The notes beneath the pieces were generated by a model. That model searched no databases, was not told the origin of the DNA, and saw only the letters and a program-made list of their open reading frames with translations. This document shows, piece by piece, positions 17,937 to 26,478 of a stretch of DNA of 64,000 bases. Numbering within the stretch: position 1 is the first letter of the stretch; the number at the start of each line of letters is the position of its first letter. Position numbers and translations under genes: made by a program. The DNA is from Chitinophaga sp. LS1 (lineage in GTDB: Bacteria > Bacteroidota > Bacteroidia > Chitinophagales > Chitinophagaceae): positions 6,512,501 to 6,576,500 of the forward strand of contig NZ_CP128362.1 in NCBI RefSeq assembly GCF_034274695.1, read 5' to 3'.

Positions 17937-18692
17937 TCAGGAACCTTCAAAAATTGTTTTCCGATTCTTCAATCTGTAGCTCTCTCCGTTAAAGTTTATG
18001 ACTTCACAATGGTAAAGCAAACGATCCAACAAAGCAGTAGCTATGACCTCATCATCCAGTTGTTTGCTCCAGTCTGAAGGCTTTTTATTGGTAGTGATAA
18101 TTATTGATGTAGATTCATAAATCTGATTGATAAAATTAAAAAATGATATTGCTATATTTTTTTCCAACGGAAAAAGCATGATATCATCAATAACCAGAAG
18201 GTTAGCCTTTAAGAGCCGTTTATATTCAACTTGCTGCGTTTTAACAAAATCCTTCGTCTTAAGCATATTGACCAGGTCGTCCATTCTTCTAAAGTAAGCG
18301 TTGTATCCGGCCTTTACAGCATCCCGGCACAATCCGGCAGCTAAATATGTCTTGCCGGTTCCACTCGGACCCATCAGAACGATATTAAAAAGTTGGTCTA
18401 GCCAGTTTAATTCTCTAAGTTGCTTTAAACGACTTGGACTAATTTCAGCCTCTGAGTCTGTTCTGTAGTGATTCAGGTTTGACATCTGAGGCAGCCATGC
18501 TGCTTTTTCCCGTTTGTTCAGATCCTTTACTGAGCGGTAGGCTGCTTCCGTTTCCAATAACTGGCTTAGGAACTTTACATATCCCATCTCCTGCTGTTCC
18601 GCTTCGGCAATCAATGTTTTTATTCCATTGTTAATGCCACCCAGCCTAAAAGCTGTGCATAATTCGCTGATTCGTTGTTTTTCTGTTTCCAT
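17937..18692 (-). CDS. istB: IS21 helper ATPase IstB
   Basis: 251 aa AAA+ ATPase of the DnaC/IstB type. Walker A is LMGPSGTGKTYLA (about 107-119) and Walker B LLVIDDIML. A sensor-like IIITTNKKPSDW follows. It assembles on DNA and activates IstA for target choice. It is downstream of istA on the same strand with a 57-bp gap. Intact length for the family. Confidence 0.95.
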   Translation of the reverse strand: METEKQRISELCTAFRLGGINNGIKTLIAEAEQQEMGYVKFLSQLLETEAAYRSVKDLNKREKAAWLPQMSNLNHYRTDSEAEISPSRLKQLRELNWLDQLFNIVLMGPSGTGKTYLAAGLCRDAVKAGYNAYFRRMDDLVNMLKTKDFVKTQQVEYKRLLKANLLVIDDIMLFPLEKNIAISFFNFINQIYESTSIIITTNKKPSDWSKQLDDEVIATALLDRLLYHCEVINFNGESYRLKNRKTIFEGS

Positions 18693-18749
18693 ATAATTTT
18701 GTGATTTAAAAAATTAGCGGCCAGGCTTTGTCTGGCCGCTTTATCGGAT

Positions 18750-20303
18750 TTAATTGAAGATTATATCATAGTTGATCAACTTACTCCGGGCTGGTTCAGT
18801 ATTGGCTTTTTGCTGAACAGGAGCTGTTAATGGGTTATTGGTTATCGTAAGTGGAGGAACTATTTCTTGTTGTTGCATCCTCCCAAGGTGCTCTGCAACA
18901 GACTTAAAATCAGACGCGCTATAGATATAATATTGGCTGCAATAGTACAAGGTTTCAAGGGCTAAGGCAGGATCGAGCTTATTTACTATAGTCTTTAGTA
19001 ATTGTATCTGATCGCGGATATACCTTGGCTTTTCTGTTTTGAGTTGAAAGATCCATCCCAATGCCTCCTTCTGATCAGTAAAAAGATTAGCAAACTCCTG
19101 CATCATCTCCAGAATTGCACGTGATTTGTCCCTACCATGGTCTGTTTGCAGGATCTTCTGTCCTTTGAGTGGTGAGATAATATGGCGACAGAGTTCCTGT
19201 TTTTCCATACTTAATATGACAAGCTCCTGCTCTTCCCTGATAACTAGTACCCGGCTTTGGCGATCTTTATATGTGCCAAGAGGTAATGAGTAAAAATTAC
19301 TTTTCCAACTAATTGTGTTATCTTTTCTTACCGCATAGGAACTATATTCAGGTTCCGTCATTTGAACAGGGTTATACGGATAAAGAAAGGTAACTTCATT
19401 TTCCATTTCTTCAGCTGGTATTAGCTTTGTAGTGCCATGGATTGATGCATTAGCAGTACGTTTCAGCCATGCGAGTACTTCTTCATTAAGCAACTGAATA
19501 TCTTTGAAAAAACGGCCATATAGAAAATTTCTTTTTACATATTTTACGACATTTTCTATTTTTCCTTTGGACTCAGGGTCTGCCGCACGGCAGAAATAAG
19601 TTTTCAAAGGTCGATGATATATATATTGTCGAAAATGTTCCGTAAGTATTAGATCTCCCCAATTTTCATCAACCATAAACAATCGGTCCTGGTCATAGAC
19701 AAGTTCCTGAGGCATACCTCCAAAATGGCAGAAGGCTCTTTCATGTGCTTCTACAACAGTGATGGTAGTAAATGGCCGGTCTGTGAACAATACGTATTTA
19801 TAGCGGGAGCGGGACAAACTCATACAGAAAAACTGTACTTTACGCGTCTTGCCTTCAGTAGTCCGCATATTATAAAAGCCAAAATCAACCTGAGCTTGCT
19901 GCCCATAAGGTAATTCGGCTACCATCTGATATTGCCGGGTTGGTTGTTCTACAGAAAGGCTGTATTTAGCCCGGATGGCCATAACAAAATTATAGACTGT
20001 TTTAGGGCTGATTGGCCCTAAATCAGGAAAATGTTCTTTTAATAAATCATGGATTTGAGCAGAAGTTGTATCTGGAAGGCTTCTCAGGCGATTGAATATA
20101 AAATCTTCAAATTCCAGGAGTATCTTCTTTCGACCTTTTTTCTGTTGAGAAATAACTAAAAAGTCTTCCTCACTCATGGAAAGTTGAAGCTTGATCGTAC
20201 GCCAGTTTAGCCCTGTTATCCTGGAAATAGATCGAATGGAGTGCTTATCCCGGTAAAGTTGATGAATACGCTGGTAAGTCATAAGTTTGTTTAAATAGTT
20301 CAT
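18750..20303 (-). CDS. istA: IS21 transposase IstA
   Basis: 517 aa. The N-terminal HTH (SIRSISRITGLNWRTIKLQL) is followed by the DDE catalytic core: QAQVDFGFYNMRT for the first Asp, VYDQDRLFM and ESKGKIENVVKYVKRNF for the later acidic residues. The C-terminal beta domain is present. Intact. Confidence 0.95.
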   Translation of the reverse strand: MNYLNKLMTYQRIHQLYRDKHSIRSISRITGLNWRTIKLQLSMSEEDFLVISQQKKGRKKILLEFEDFIFNRLRSLPDTTSAQIHDLLKEHFPDLGPISPKTVYNFVMAIRAKYSLSVEQPTRQYQMVAELPYGQQAQVDFGFYNMRTTEGKTRKVQFFCMSLSRSRYKYVLFTDRPFTTITVVEAHERAFCHFGGMPQELVYDQDRLFMVDENWGDLILTEHFRQYIYHRPLKTYFCRAADPESKGKIENVVKYVKRNFLYGRFFKDIQLLNEEVLAWLKRTANASIHGTTKLIPAEEMENEVTFLYPYNPVQMTEPEYSSYAVRKDNTISWKSNFYSLPLGTYKDRQSRVLVIREEQELVILSMEKQELCRHIISPLKGQKILQTDHGRDKSRAILEMMQEFANLFTDQKEALGWIFQLKTEKPRYIRDQIQLLKTIVNKLDPALALETLYYCSQYYIYSASDFKSVAEHLGRMQQQEIVPPLTITNNPLTAPVQQKANTEPARSKLINYDIIFN

Positions 20304-20491
20304 TTAACCCTGTCTTTGTGATGATTGACAAAGGTTAAAAAATCCCTCCGGGAGAAATCCTGGGGGGACGAACTATGTAACAACTGTACTTTTAGTGCTG
20401 CACTAATGTTGCCATTCTTGCTGTAGCATTGTTACCGTTTTTGCTGCACCCATATTTACCGATTTTGTTGTATTATTATTTACTGCTTACA

Positions 20492-20606
20492 CTCCTGTAA
20501 GTACTAGTCCTATGGAAAACCAACCAATATTTTTGCTTAATTTCTCTTGCCAAGAAATATTATTGGAACTATTTGTTTGCGATGAGGTATTATTTGTTTG
20601 GGACAT
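20492..20606 (-). pseudogene. 5' fragment of the gene interrupted by IS21/IS66
   Basis: From the ATG at 20,606 the frame reads MSQTNNTSSQTNSSNNISW and continues through QEKLSKNIGWFSIGLVLTG, a polar head and the start of a membrane helix, then runs into the IS21 end. A strong Bacteroidota promoter lies 47 bp upstream. It probably joins the fragment at 14,811-15,158. Confidence 0.55.
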
Positions 20607-20652
20607 TTTTAGTTTTAATACTGAATGTTTTAGGGCTTGAATTTTTGCTTTA

Positions 20653-20683
20653 CAAAGGTAAGGTGTAGCATCATAAACACAAA
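20653..20683 (-). promoter_or_regulatory. Bacteroidota promoter of the interrupted gene
   Basis: On the minus strand TTTG (20,683-20,680), 19 nt, then TACCTTTG (20,660-20,653). This is a perfect match to TTTG-N19-TAnnTTTG, upstream of the start codon at 20,606. Confidence 0.65.
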
Positions 20684-20911
20684 TTTAATAGTATAACAAG
20701 ACAAAAAGTATTATTTGGAATTAAATATGGTACTTATAAGTTATTAAGTTTTCTGTTTTTTAAAATCTAATTGAATTGCGCATAAAAACTGCGCAAAATA
20801 GGTCCTATTTTCGCTTTATTGAGTACGCTGCATTAGCGAAAATACTTAGAAATACATGCTATTTAATTGAAATGTATGTTGAGGAGAGTTTGACTTGCTG
20901 TACCATCATTT

Positions 20912-21904
20912 TCACTTTTTCTCATTCAGTGGTGGAATAAGATCTGCTAATGTAGTTTGCTCATCAAATTTTAGTGTTGAGAGCTGACGGGCATTGAAGG
21001 TGGGCATATCTTCCGGATATTTATAATCGTTTAAATATATGGCGCAATACAATCCGTATACTGTAATTTTTCGTCTGGTACATTCCCTGCAGGTATAATA
21101 AATAGCCAGGGCAAAGAGGAAGGATAATATAAGAGAGATAATTGTATGAATAGGCTCTACTCTTATGCCTCTGTCAACGGTAGATAAATCATTTGCGAAT
21201 ATACTTAAGTACACAATAAAGGGGAAATAAAACATTTTCATTATCGCCTTACCTAATCTTGCTTTCATGGTGCTTTTGGCACTTGTCTGCAGAGGAGGAA
21301 AGTTGAATATCTCATTCATGGAGAGGTAATTATAGTGATGTCGTCTTCTTGTATAATTAATGCTTTTTATATCGAATCCAGAATCTTTGAATTGATCGGC
21401 ATTGGCATCGTCCGGATACCTTTCGGATATTGCATGGAACACGATCTTTAAGTTGTTGATCTCTCTTGTTAATGTGAATCTCATGGTAAAGCCTAATAGG
21501 ATGAAGGTAATACCAGATATTAATCCGAGGTCATTGAGGTCAAAGCAGTTGCCTAATATAGGAATCCTTATGATTGTAAAGTTTTCTGTGTCGCTGCGCA
21601 GTAATATGTTGAGTTCCTCTCTCTTTTGCCTGATTGAATCCTGCACTTCATTGTATAAGGCAGTGTTAGTGGGAAGGACCTGTTTAAGGTGTTTTTTTAA
21701 TGTATTATACTCTAAATTAGCATACTCCATTCTTTGACGCTCCCAGTTGTATTTATAAGAATTTATTACAGCAATAAGAGAGAGAATATTTACAATCAGG
21801 TAAATGTAAAGTATTGATCGGGTGGTACCAGAAGAGCGGTTGCTTACTTCACATATATTATCAATGGCTTTATCAATGTCGAGGTTTAGTCCTTTTACGT
21901 TCAT
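20912..21904 (-). CDS. Membrane protein, unrecognised
   Basis: 330 aa. Hydrophobic helices at about 30-48, 125-142, 226-243 and 252-272. A long acidic/basic helical loop lies between the first two (about 50-105). A CxxxC pair (YYTCRECTRRK) follows the last helix. No known family. A 20-bp perfect palindrome at 21,958-21,977, 54 bp before the start, is shared with the next gene upstream and may be an operator. Lone gene. Confidence 0.55.
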   Translation of the reverse strand: MNVKGLNLDIDKAIDNICEVSNRSSGTTRSILYIYLIVNILSLIAVINSYKYNWERQRMEYANLEYNTLKKHLKQVLPTNTALYNEVQDSIRQKREELNILLRSDTENFTIIRIPILGNCFDLNDLGLISGITFILLGFTMRFTLTREINNLKIVFHAISERYPDDANADQFKDSGFDIKSINYTRRRHHYNYLSMNEIFNFPPLQTSAKSTMKARLGKAIMKMFYFPFIVYLSIFANDLSTVDRGIRVEPIHTIISLILSFLFALAIYYTCRECTRRKITVYGLYCAIYLNDYKYPEDMPTFNARQLSTLKFDEQTTLADLIPPLNEKK

Positions 21905-21957
21905 AAAGGTTAAGTTTAGGTTATAAACTGAAGATAAAAATTAGGGTATAGTTTTGC

Positions 21958-21977
21958 AATACCAACTAGTTGGTATT
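21958..21977. promoter_or_regulatory. 20-bp palindrome, operator-like (copy 1)
   Basis: AATACCAACTAGTTGGTATT is a perfect palindrome, 54 bp upstream of the membrane protein gene. A near-identical block, including flanking CCCTTnAAA on the minus strand, recurs at 22,378. Confidence 0.5.
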
Positions 21978-22023
21978 TTTAAGGGAGGTGTTATTGGAAA
22001 TGGGTGATGAAAAGTTGAAATTT

Positions 22024-22351
22024 TCATTTTAACGCCAATGAATCGGGATTGTAAATAATCCTTTTGTTCCGATAAAATACTTGTTTGCTTCCGGATATTG
22101 ACTGGTCAAAGGGGAAATAGACTTCGTATTTATCTTTTGAGGCCCTTAACACAATGATTTTATTTTTTCATGATGATAGTATCACTCACATTCGAATGGG
22201 ATTGGGAGCGAATTTTTCTGAATACAATTTCGTAATCGGGGACGTTTAAGAACTGTACAGGTGTTTCCAGAGCTTCATTAACCGGTACAAGGTTTTCAAA
22301 TGTACTTTTATGTCTTTTCTCTATTTCGAAATGATTTATTGTAAAATGCAA
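22024..22351 (-). pseudogene. Small unrecognised gene with a frameshift in an A-rich run
   Basis: 63 codons from the ATG at 22,351 (MHFTINHFEIEKRHKS..) end at TAA 22,160 inside AAAAAATAAAA. Skipping one base there continues into a protein-like frame (KIIVLRASKDKYEVYFPFDQ, then SISGSKQVFYRNKR) with a stop at 22,024, giving about 108 residues. Either a decayed gene, a slippage-read gene or a sequencing error. The operator-like palindrome lies 27 bp before its start. Confidence 0.4.
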
Positions 22352-22377
22352 TGATAGGGGTTATTGTGGTGATTGGA

Positions 22378-22397
22378 AATACCAAGTAGTTGGTATT
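22378..22397. promoter_or_regulatory. 20-bp near-palindrome, operator-like (copy 2)
   Basis: AATACCAAGTAGTTGGTATT differs from copy 1 at one base and sits 27 bp upstream of the small gene starting at 22,351. TACCAACTAGTTGGTA has the look of a TetR-type operator, but no TetR gene is in this window. Confidence 0.5.
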
Positions 22398-22437
22398 TTT
22401 CAAGGGGGGAATGGATTAAGGTTGATCTACAACAAAA

Positions 22438-22511
22438 AACGCCGGAAGTAATACCTCCGGCGTTTCGCCATTCTTAGGGTGCAGAGAACGAGGGAAGAAG
22501 CGAACCTCGTA
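22438..22511 (-). repeat. Terminator hairpin plus tRNA-3'-end-like scar (copy D)
   Basis: Hairpin at 22,438-22,466 (AAACGCCGGA with TCCGGCGTTT). It is followed at 22,480-22,511 by a segment whose minus strand reads CGAGGTTCG.., a CCTCG arm and TTCTCTGCA: a T-arm with an enlarged loop plus acceptor end. The hairpin is nearly the same as the one at scar F near 26.25 kb. Confidence 0.5.
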
Positions 22512-22642
22512 TTAAAAGATCTAATAATTCTAATAAAGGCCTTTACTTAAAAGATGAGTATCTTTCTGTTAAGATATGTCTTGACTATTTCAACTAATAT
22601 TACTTTCAGATACATGTCGAAAGGAATTATCCTACTCCTTCA

Positions 22643-23320
22643 CTATTTTTTCAAATTACTATCGTAAAATTCTGTAAAGTCTTTTTCCACTCTACCAAAA
22701 TCATTATTGAATTGAGCCATCTTCCTATTAAGAAAATTTTCAAAATTTACACGCAGACGGCTGTCATTAAAATTTCTATTAGCTTTTCCTTCTTCAACTA
22801 TCTTGACATATTCTTTTTGGGTTATGGAAATGGTATTACACAATGAATCATGTTTTGTTGACAGAAAATATCGTTTTTTATTTCTATCATGATATGCAGC
22901 TTGTATGGCATCGGGATACCGTAACCAAAATAGCTCTATTTTTTCATGTGCTGAAAGTGAAAAACACAAAACCCATTTGGAGTATGGTAATAGGTCTAGT
23001 TGACGGTATCGGATTAGAATATTTTCGGCTGGCGACTCAGTTTTGTTAAATATTTTAACAGAATCGAAATATCTACTTGCCCAATGTTCAGCGCGTTCAT
23101 TTAGTGTAAAATCGATCTCTGGAGAGTTAAGTAAATATTGATGTTTTCTATTTTGAAATGTTGTGTAGAGTGTAAAAAAAAGTCCGATAATACCTAGAAT
23201 AAAACCACCGTATGTAGCAAAATCAGACATTTCTTTGCCGGGAATAAACCTCATAATAAATAGATAGGTTCCAACAATAAACATTATAATGCCAATAACT
23301 TTTAACATCGAGGAAAACAT
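22643..23320 (-). CDS. Membrane-anchored protein with two N-terminal TM helices, unrecognised
   Basis: 225 aa. Hydrophobic segments at about 7-24 and 38-55 form a short hairpin. A cytoplasmic domain of about 165 residues follows, rich in aromatic and charged residues (ERAEHWASRYFDSVKIFNK). No family recognised. Alone on its strand and divergent from the HEPN-like gene at 23,455. The 2TM-plus-soluble layout occurs among defence effectors, but nothing else supports that role here. Confidence 0.55.
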   Translation of the reverse strand: MFSSMLKVIGIIMFIVGTYLFIMRFIPGKEMSDFATYGGFILGIIGLFFTLYTTFQNRKHQYLLNSPEIDFTLNERAEHWASRYFDSVKIFNKTESPAENILIRYRQLDLLPYSKWVLCFSLSAHEKIELFWLRYPDAIQAAYHDRNKKRYFLSTKHDSLCNTISITQKEYVKIVEEGKANRNFNDSRLRVNFENFLNRKMAQFNNDFGRVEKDFTEFYDSNLKK

Positions 23321-23454
23321 AATAGTAAATTTAATTGAGTAAATTTATGGTACATGAAATTAGTCAAATTGGTTTTGCCTATAACCTTTTAGTTAATTGC
23401 TTCCTTAGCGGCCACTCAAAGCCGAATAAGATACTTTCTTAACAAAATCTTTAT

Positions 23455-24096
23455 ATGAAAGGGAAAAAACAACAAGAACTGAAAAATGAAATATGGCAGA
23501 TTTGTGAGATCCTTTTACTTGCAAAGTCTTCATTTAACATTACTAAATACCTTCTTCATCCCAATTCGCTCAAACACACTGAATATATCAATTCATCAGC
23601 ATATTTCAAATATTCAATAATAATTAATTGGCGGACCACAGTAATCGAGCTCTCAAAACTCTTTGCCGATAACAAGGATCGGGATCGTTTCAATTTAAAA
23701 CATTTTATAAAGAAACTAAAAAAAGACGGCCACTTCGGCGATATAAAGATTCCAGATACAATAATTGCAGACTGGGAGGCCATATTGGACAAGGAAGTGA
23801 ATGCTATAAACAATCTTATACTACAACGTGATAAGATATATGCACATACTGACCCTGCACATAAAAGCGTCACTAACACAGTTCATATCCGAAAAACAGA
23901 TGAGTTAATTGGAGTAGTAGAAAAAGTTATTAAGCATATTTACCTTACCGTTTTTGACACCGGAATTTCCTTTGAGCCTGTTGGAGACCCTATACAAAAT
24001 CTGAATTATTTACTAGATATTCTGGTTAATGAAAGAGAGACTAACTTAGCACCTCCAATGGCGTTTGCTAAAAAGCATGGCTTAGAAGATGTGTAG
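23455..24096 (+). CDS. HEPN-like (AbiU2-type) alpha-helical protein
   Basis: 213 aa, almost all helical. ILQRDKIYAHTDPAH contains an R-x5-H arrangement in the place where HEPN ribonuclease and AbiU2-like proteins carry their catalytic or structural R..H motif. Such proteins often act in phage defence or as toxins. The 63-codon gene 52 bp downstream may be a partner. Family call is by motif only. Confidence 0.5.
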   Translation: MKGKKQQELKNEIWQICEILLLAKSSFNITKYLLHPNSLKHTEYINSSAYFKYSIIINWRTTVIELSKLFADNKDRDRFNLKHFIKKLKKDGHFGDIKIPDTIIADWEAILDKEVNAINNLILQRDKIYAHTDPAHKSVTNTVHIRKTDELIGVVEKVIKHIYLTVFDTGISFEPVGDPIQNLNYLLDILVNERETNLAPPMAFAKKHGLEDV

Positions 24097-24147
24097 CTAT
24101 TAGAGGATACAAGGAATAAATTAATACCAACTAAAATATAAACAAAA

Positions 24148-24339
24148 ATGGACACACGAGAAATTGCGCAAGAAATTCTTAAAGCTACTACCTTACATTC
24201 TCAAGGTTCAATACTTACCGGTTTGACAGAGAATTCCCGTCCGCAGGGTATAGAAAAAATGAAACAGGCGGAACAAAACCTGATTGATATATTAGAAAAA
24301 TTCAGACTACAAATTATTGACGAGATTAAAGCAGAATAG
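24148..24339 (+). CDS. Small helical protein, unrecognised
   Basis: 63 aa, predicted helical (MDTREIAQEILKATTLHSQG, C-terminal amphipathic helix QNLIDILEKFRLQIIDEI). It follows the HEPN-like gene by 52 bp on the same strand, so the two may form a unit. Confidence 0.45.
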   Translation: MDTREIAQEILKATTLHSQGSILTGLTENSRPQGIEKMKQAEQNLIDILEKFRLQIIDEIKAE

Positions 24340-24486
24340 AGTATGTGCAGTACCAACTGATTTTTCAGAAAACAAACTTTGAACCATAGAGCCCAATTCG
24401 AAACCAGAGCTAATAAGACACTAAAAGATCATATCTTAGACATAATTTTGATGGTAAAATAAACAAAAAAAGCCGGAGGTATTACC

Positions 24487-26231
24487 GAGGGCACTGAAGA
24501 AGTTGCCCTTTTATGAGGGATCTCTTAAAAAATGATCAGGTAGAACACGTTTTTACCTGATCGTTTTTTTTGTACAAGAACTCGTTATTGGGCTTATATG
24601 ATGATTTGTTGCGCATGATTGGTAAAATCCAAAGTTCTCCGGGCAGTTTTCACCAACTTTCGTCTTTTAGAGGTTTAGTTTGATAATTCTTTTCAGATTT
24701 ACCGTGAAGATCGCCAATGCACCTTGCATTTGCATGCTATCAATCCCATAGGATATTGCCCGATTATAGCCATGTACATTCTTTAACTCACTGTTTTTTG
24801 CCTCGATCTTATATCGCTGTCTGGCCTTTTCTTTATAATATTCACTTTCTTGAAAAATCATTTGTTGCTGGTGTAAGTTTGATTGTATGGATACAGAATA
24901 GCTTTTAGTCTTTGCTTCAGGCTTATAACAATTGTCCTTCAGCGCGCAGATCTTACATTTTTCAATGTCAAAAAAATAGGTATCTACCTGATTAGTACCT
25001 ACATCCTTCCTGCCATTACGGACTTTTTTAATCGCCATATGACCGGCCGGACAAACGAACATATCGGCATCCTTATTATAATCAAACTTATCCTCATCCT
25101 TTCTAAAGCCCTGGGTAATGGAAGGGTTCAGCTTTGCTACCACTTGTATATTCTGACCCTGGTTATCTTTTAATTTAAGGTTTTCTTTGCCCGAATATGC
25201 GGAATCACCGATAATCGTATCAACTTCAATCCCATTGTTCTGGCTGATCTCCAAAAGTTTGGGCAACTCCGGGCCATCACCTTTTTCTCCTGATGTGACT
25301 ACCGCCGCGGTTATGATACGCTCTTCTGTCATGGCAAGATGTGTCTTATAGCCAAAGAATGAACTATCCGCAGATTTGTGCCCGATCCTGGCGTCCAGAT
25401 CTGTGGAGAGTATGTGGTTTTCTTCCGTATCCTCTAATGTTTCCTTTAGCAGGTTTAGCTTTTCTTTAACCGCAGGTATTGAACTTAAAGTCTGCTCTGA
25501 GCTAATACGCCTCTCAAGTTCTCTGCAATAAATCAGCTCATCCTGCAGATCATTCGACGTATTTTTCTCAGGCAGATGGCCCTTCATATCCTTATCTATG
25601 GCGTAAACTGCTTTGCGAAGTAATTTTGAACGTTCTCTTAACACATCAAGGGCCGAATAAGGATTCGATCTGGAGAGTGAATGGGTGGCATCAACAATGA
25701 TCGATTTGGATTTAATAATTCCTTTTTCGAGTGCAATAGATACAGTTTTGCCAATCAGCAGATTTAACAGGTCTGTGTCTTTTAAGCGAAGCTTTCGAAA
25801 TTTAGTCAGTGAACTAGGGTTGATAACAGCTTCCTCGGGAGACATATCAAGAAAGTATTTGAAGGACATATCATAACGGGAACGCTCAACGATATCGACG
25901 TCTGAGGCAGTATAGATCGTTTTCAATAATAAGTATTTGAACATACGGATCGGGCTTTCAGCCATGCGACCATTATTCAAACAATACTTATTCACCAGTT
26001 CCTGATAAATAAACTGAAAATCGATCAGTTCGTTAATCTGGCGGAGCAGATTGTCTTTAGGTACTATAAGATCGTAAAGACTCGAAAAAGAACTAAGCTG
26101 AAGTTGCTGTTGATGAGGTAACATGCTATGATATATTGCTGATACCTCTAAGATAATTGAAAGGGAGCAGTAAACTTGCGTTTGCTGCTCCCTTTAATAT
26201 TTAAGCATCTTGGGACTTTTTCAGTGCCCTC
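24487..26231 (-). mobile_element. IS1182-family insertion in a terminator hairpin
   Basis: 1745 bp with inverted ends GAGGGCACTGAAGAAGT (left) and GAGGGCACTGAAAAAGT (right, reverse complement). A 9-bp target duplication GGTATTACC flanks it (24,478-24,486 and 26,232-26,240). Removing the element and one duplication restores a perfect hairpin of GCCGGAGGTA and TACCTCCGGC, with a T-run. Confidence 0.92.
24667..26124 (-). CDS. IS1182-family transposase
   Basis: 485 aa and intact. N-terminal region LVPKDNLLRQINELIDF type with NNGRMAESPIRMFKYLLLK. DDE core: SIIVDATHSLSR (first Asp), IIGDSAYSGKENL (second Asp), and ARQRYKIEAKNSELKNVHGY (Glu). A Cys-rich insert (CKICALKDNCYKP) is typical of this family. 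Single gene between the inverted repeats. Confidence 0.95.
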   Translation of the reverse strand: MLPHQQQLQLSSFSSLYDLIVPKDNLLRQINELIDFQFIYQELVNKYCLNNGRMAESPIRMFKYLLLKTIYTASDVDIVERSRYDMSFKYFLDMSPEEAVINPSSLTKFRKLRLKDTDLLNLLIGKTVSIALEKGIIKSKSIIVDATHSLSRSNPYSALDVLRERSKLLRKAVYAIDKDMKGHLPEKNTSNDLQDELIYCRELERRISSEQTLSSIPAVKEKLNLLKETLEDTEENHILSTDLDARIGHKSADSSFFGYKTHLAMTEERIITAAVVTSGEKGDGPELPKLLEISQNNGIEVDTIIGDSAYSGKENLKLKDNQGQNIQVVAKLNPSITQGFRKDEDKFDYNKDADMFVCPAGHMAIKKVRNGRKDVGTNQVDTYFFDIEKCKICALKDNCYKPEAKTKSYSVSIQSNLHQQQMIFQESEYYKEKARQRYKIEAKNSELKNVHGYNRAISYGIDSMQMQGALAIFTVNLKRIIKLNL

Positions 26232-26268
26232 GGTATTACCTCCGGCTTTTTGCCATTATTTTTTGAGC

Positions 26269-26285
26269 GTGCCCAGAACAGGAAT
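26269..26285 (-). other. Distal attachment-site copy (tRNA-Leu 3' end)
   Basis: Seventeen bases identical to the 3' end of tRNA-Leu(CAA) at 49,665-49,681. Identity ends sharply on the inner side. Confidence 0.75.
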
Positions 26286-26357
26286 ACTATCCTACTGGTT
26301 ATTAATATCTTACAGTCGCGGGATGTCAAATTAAAGTCGCTGTTTTTTAGACAGCAT

Positions 26358-26384
26358 AAAAGTGTGCCTATTGTTCACACTTTT
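26358..26384 (-). terminator. Terminator of the defence operon
   Basis: A 9-bp stem (AAAAGTGTG with CACACTTTT) with a short T-run on the minus strand, about 95 bp past the end of the last operon gene. Confidence 0.55.
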
Positions 26385-26478
26385 TAACTCTTCTTCACCT
26401 GTCCAGACAAAGGTAAGAATATTATAGTAAATGTGTCAAATGGAAGATTTTTCAATAGTGCCTGTTACTGTGCCTAAA

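Larger units (their letters stand above)
17863..20491 (-). mobile_element. IS21-family insertion sequence, left end damaged
   Basis: istA and istB lie between ends built from about 23-bp repeats (units such as ACAGCAAAATCGGCAACA). On the right at least three units and a TGTAAGCAG terminus at 20,491 are seen. On the left only the inner units remain before the IS66 end at 17,862. Loss of the outer terminal repeat should make this copy unable to move on its own. Confidence 0.85.
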
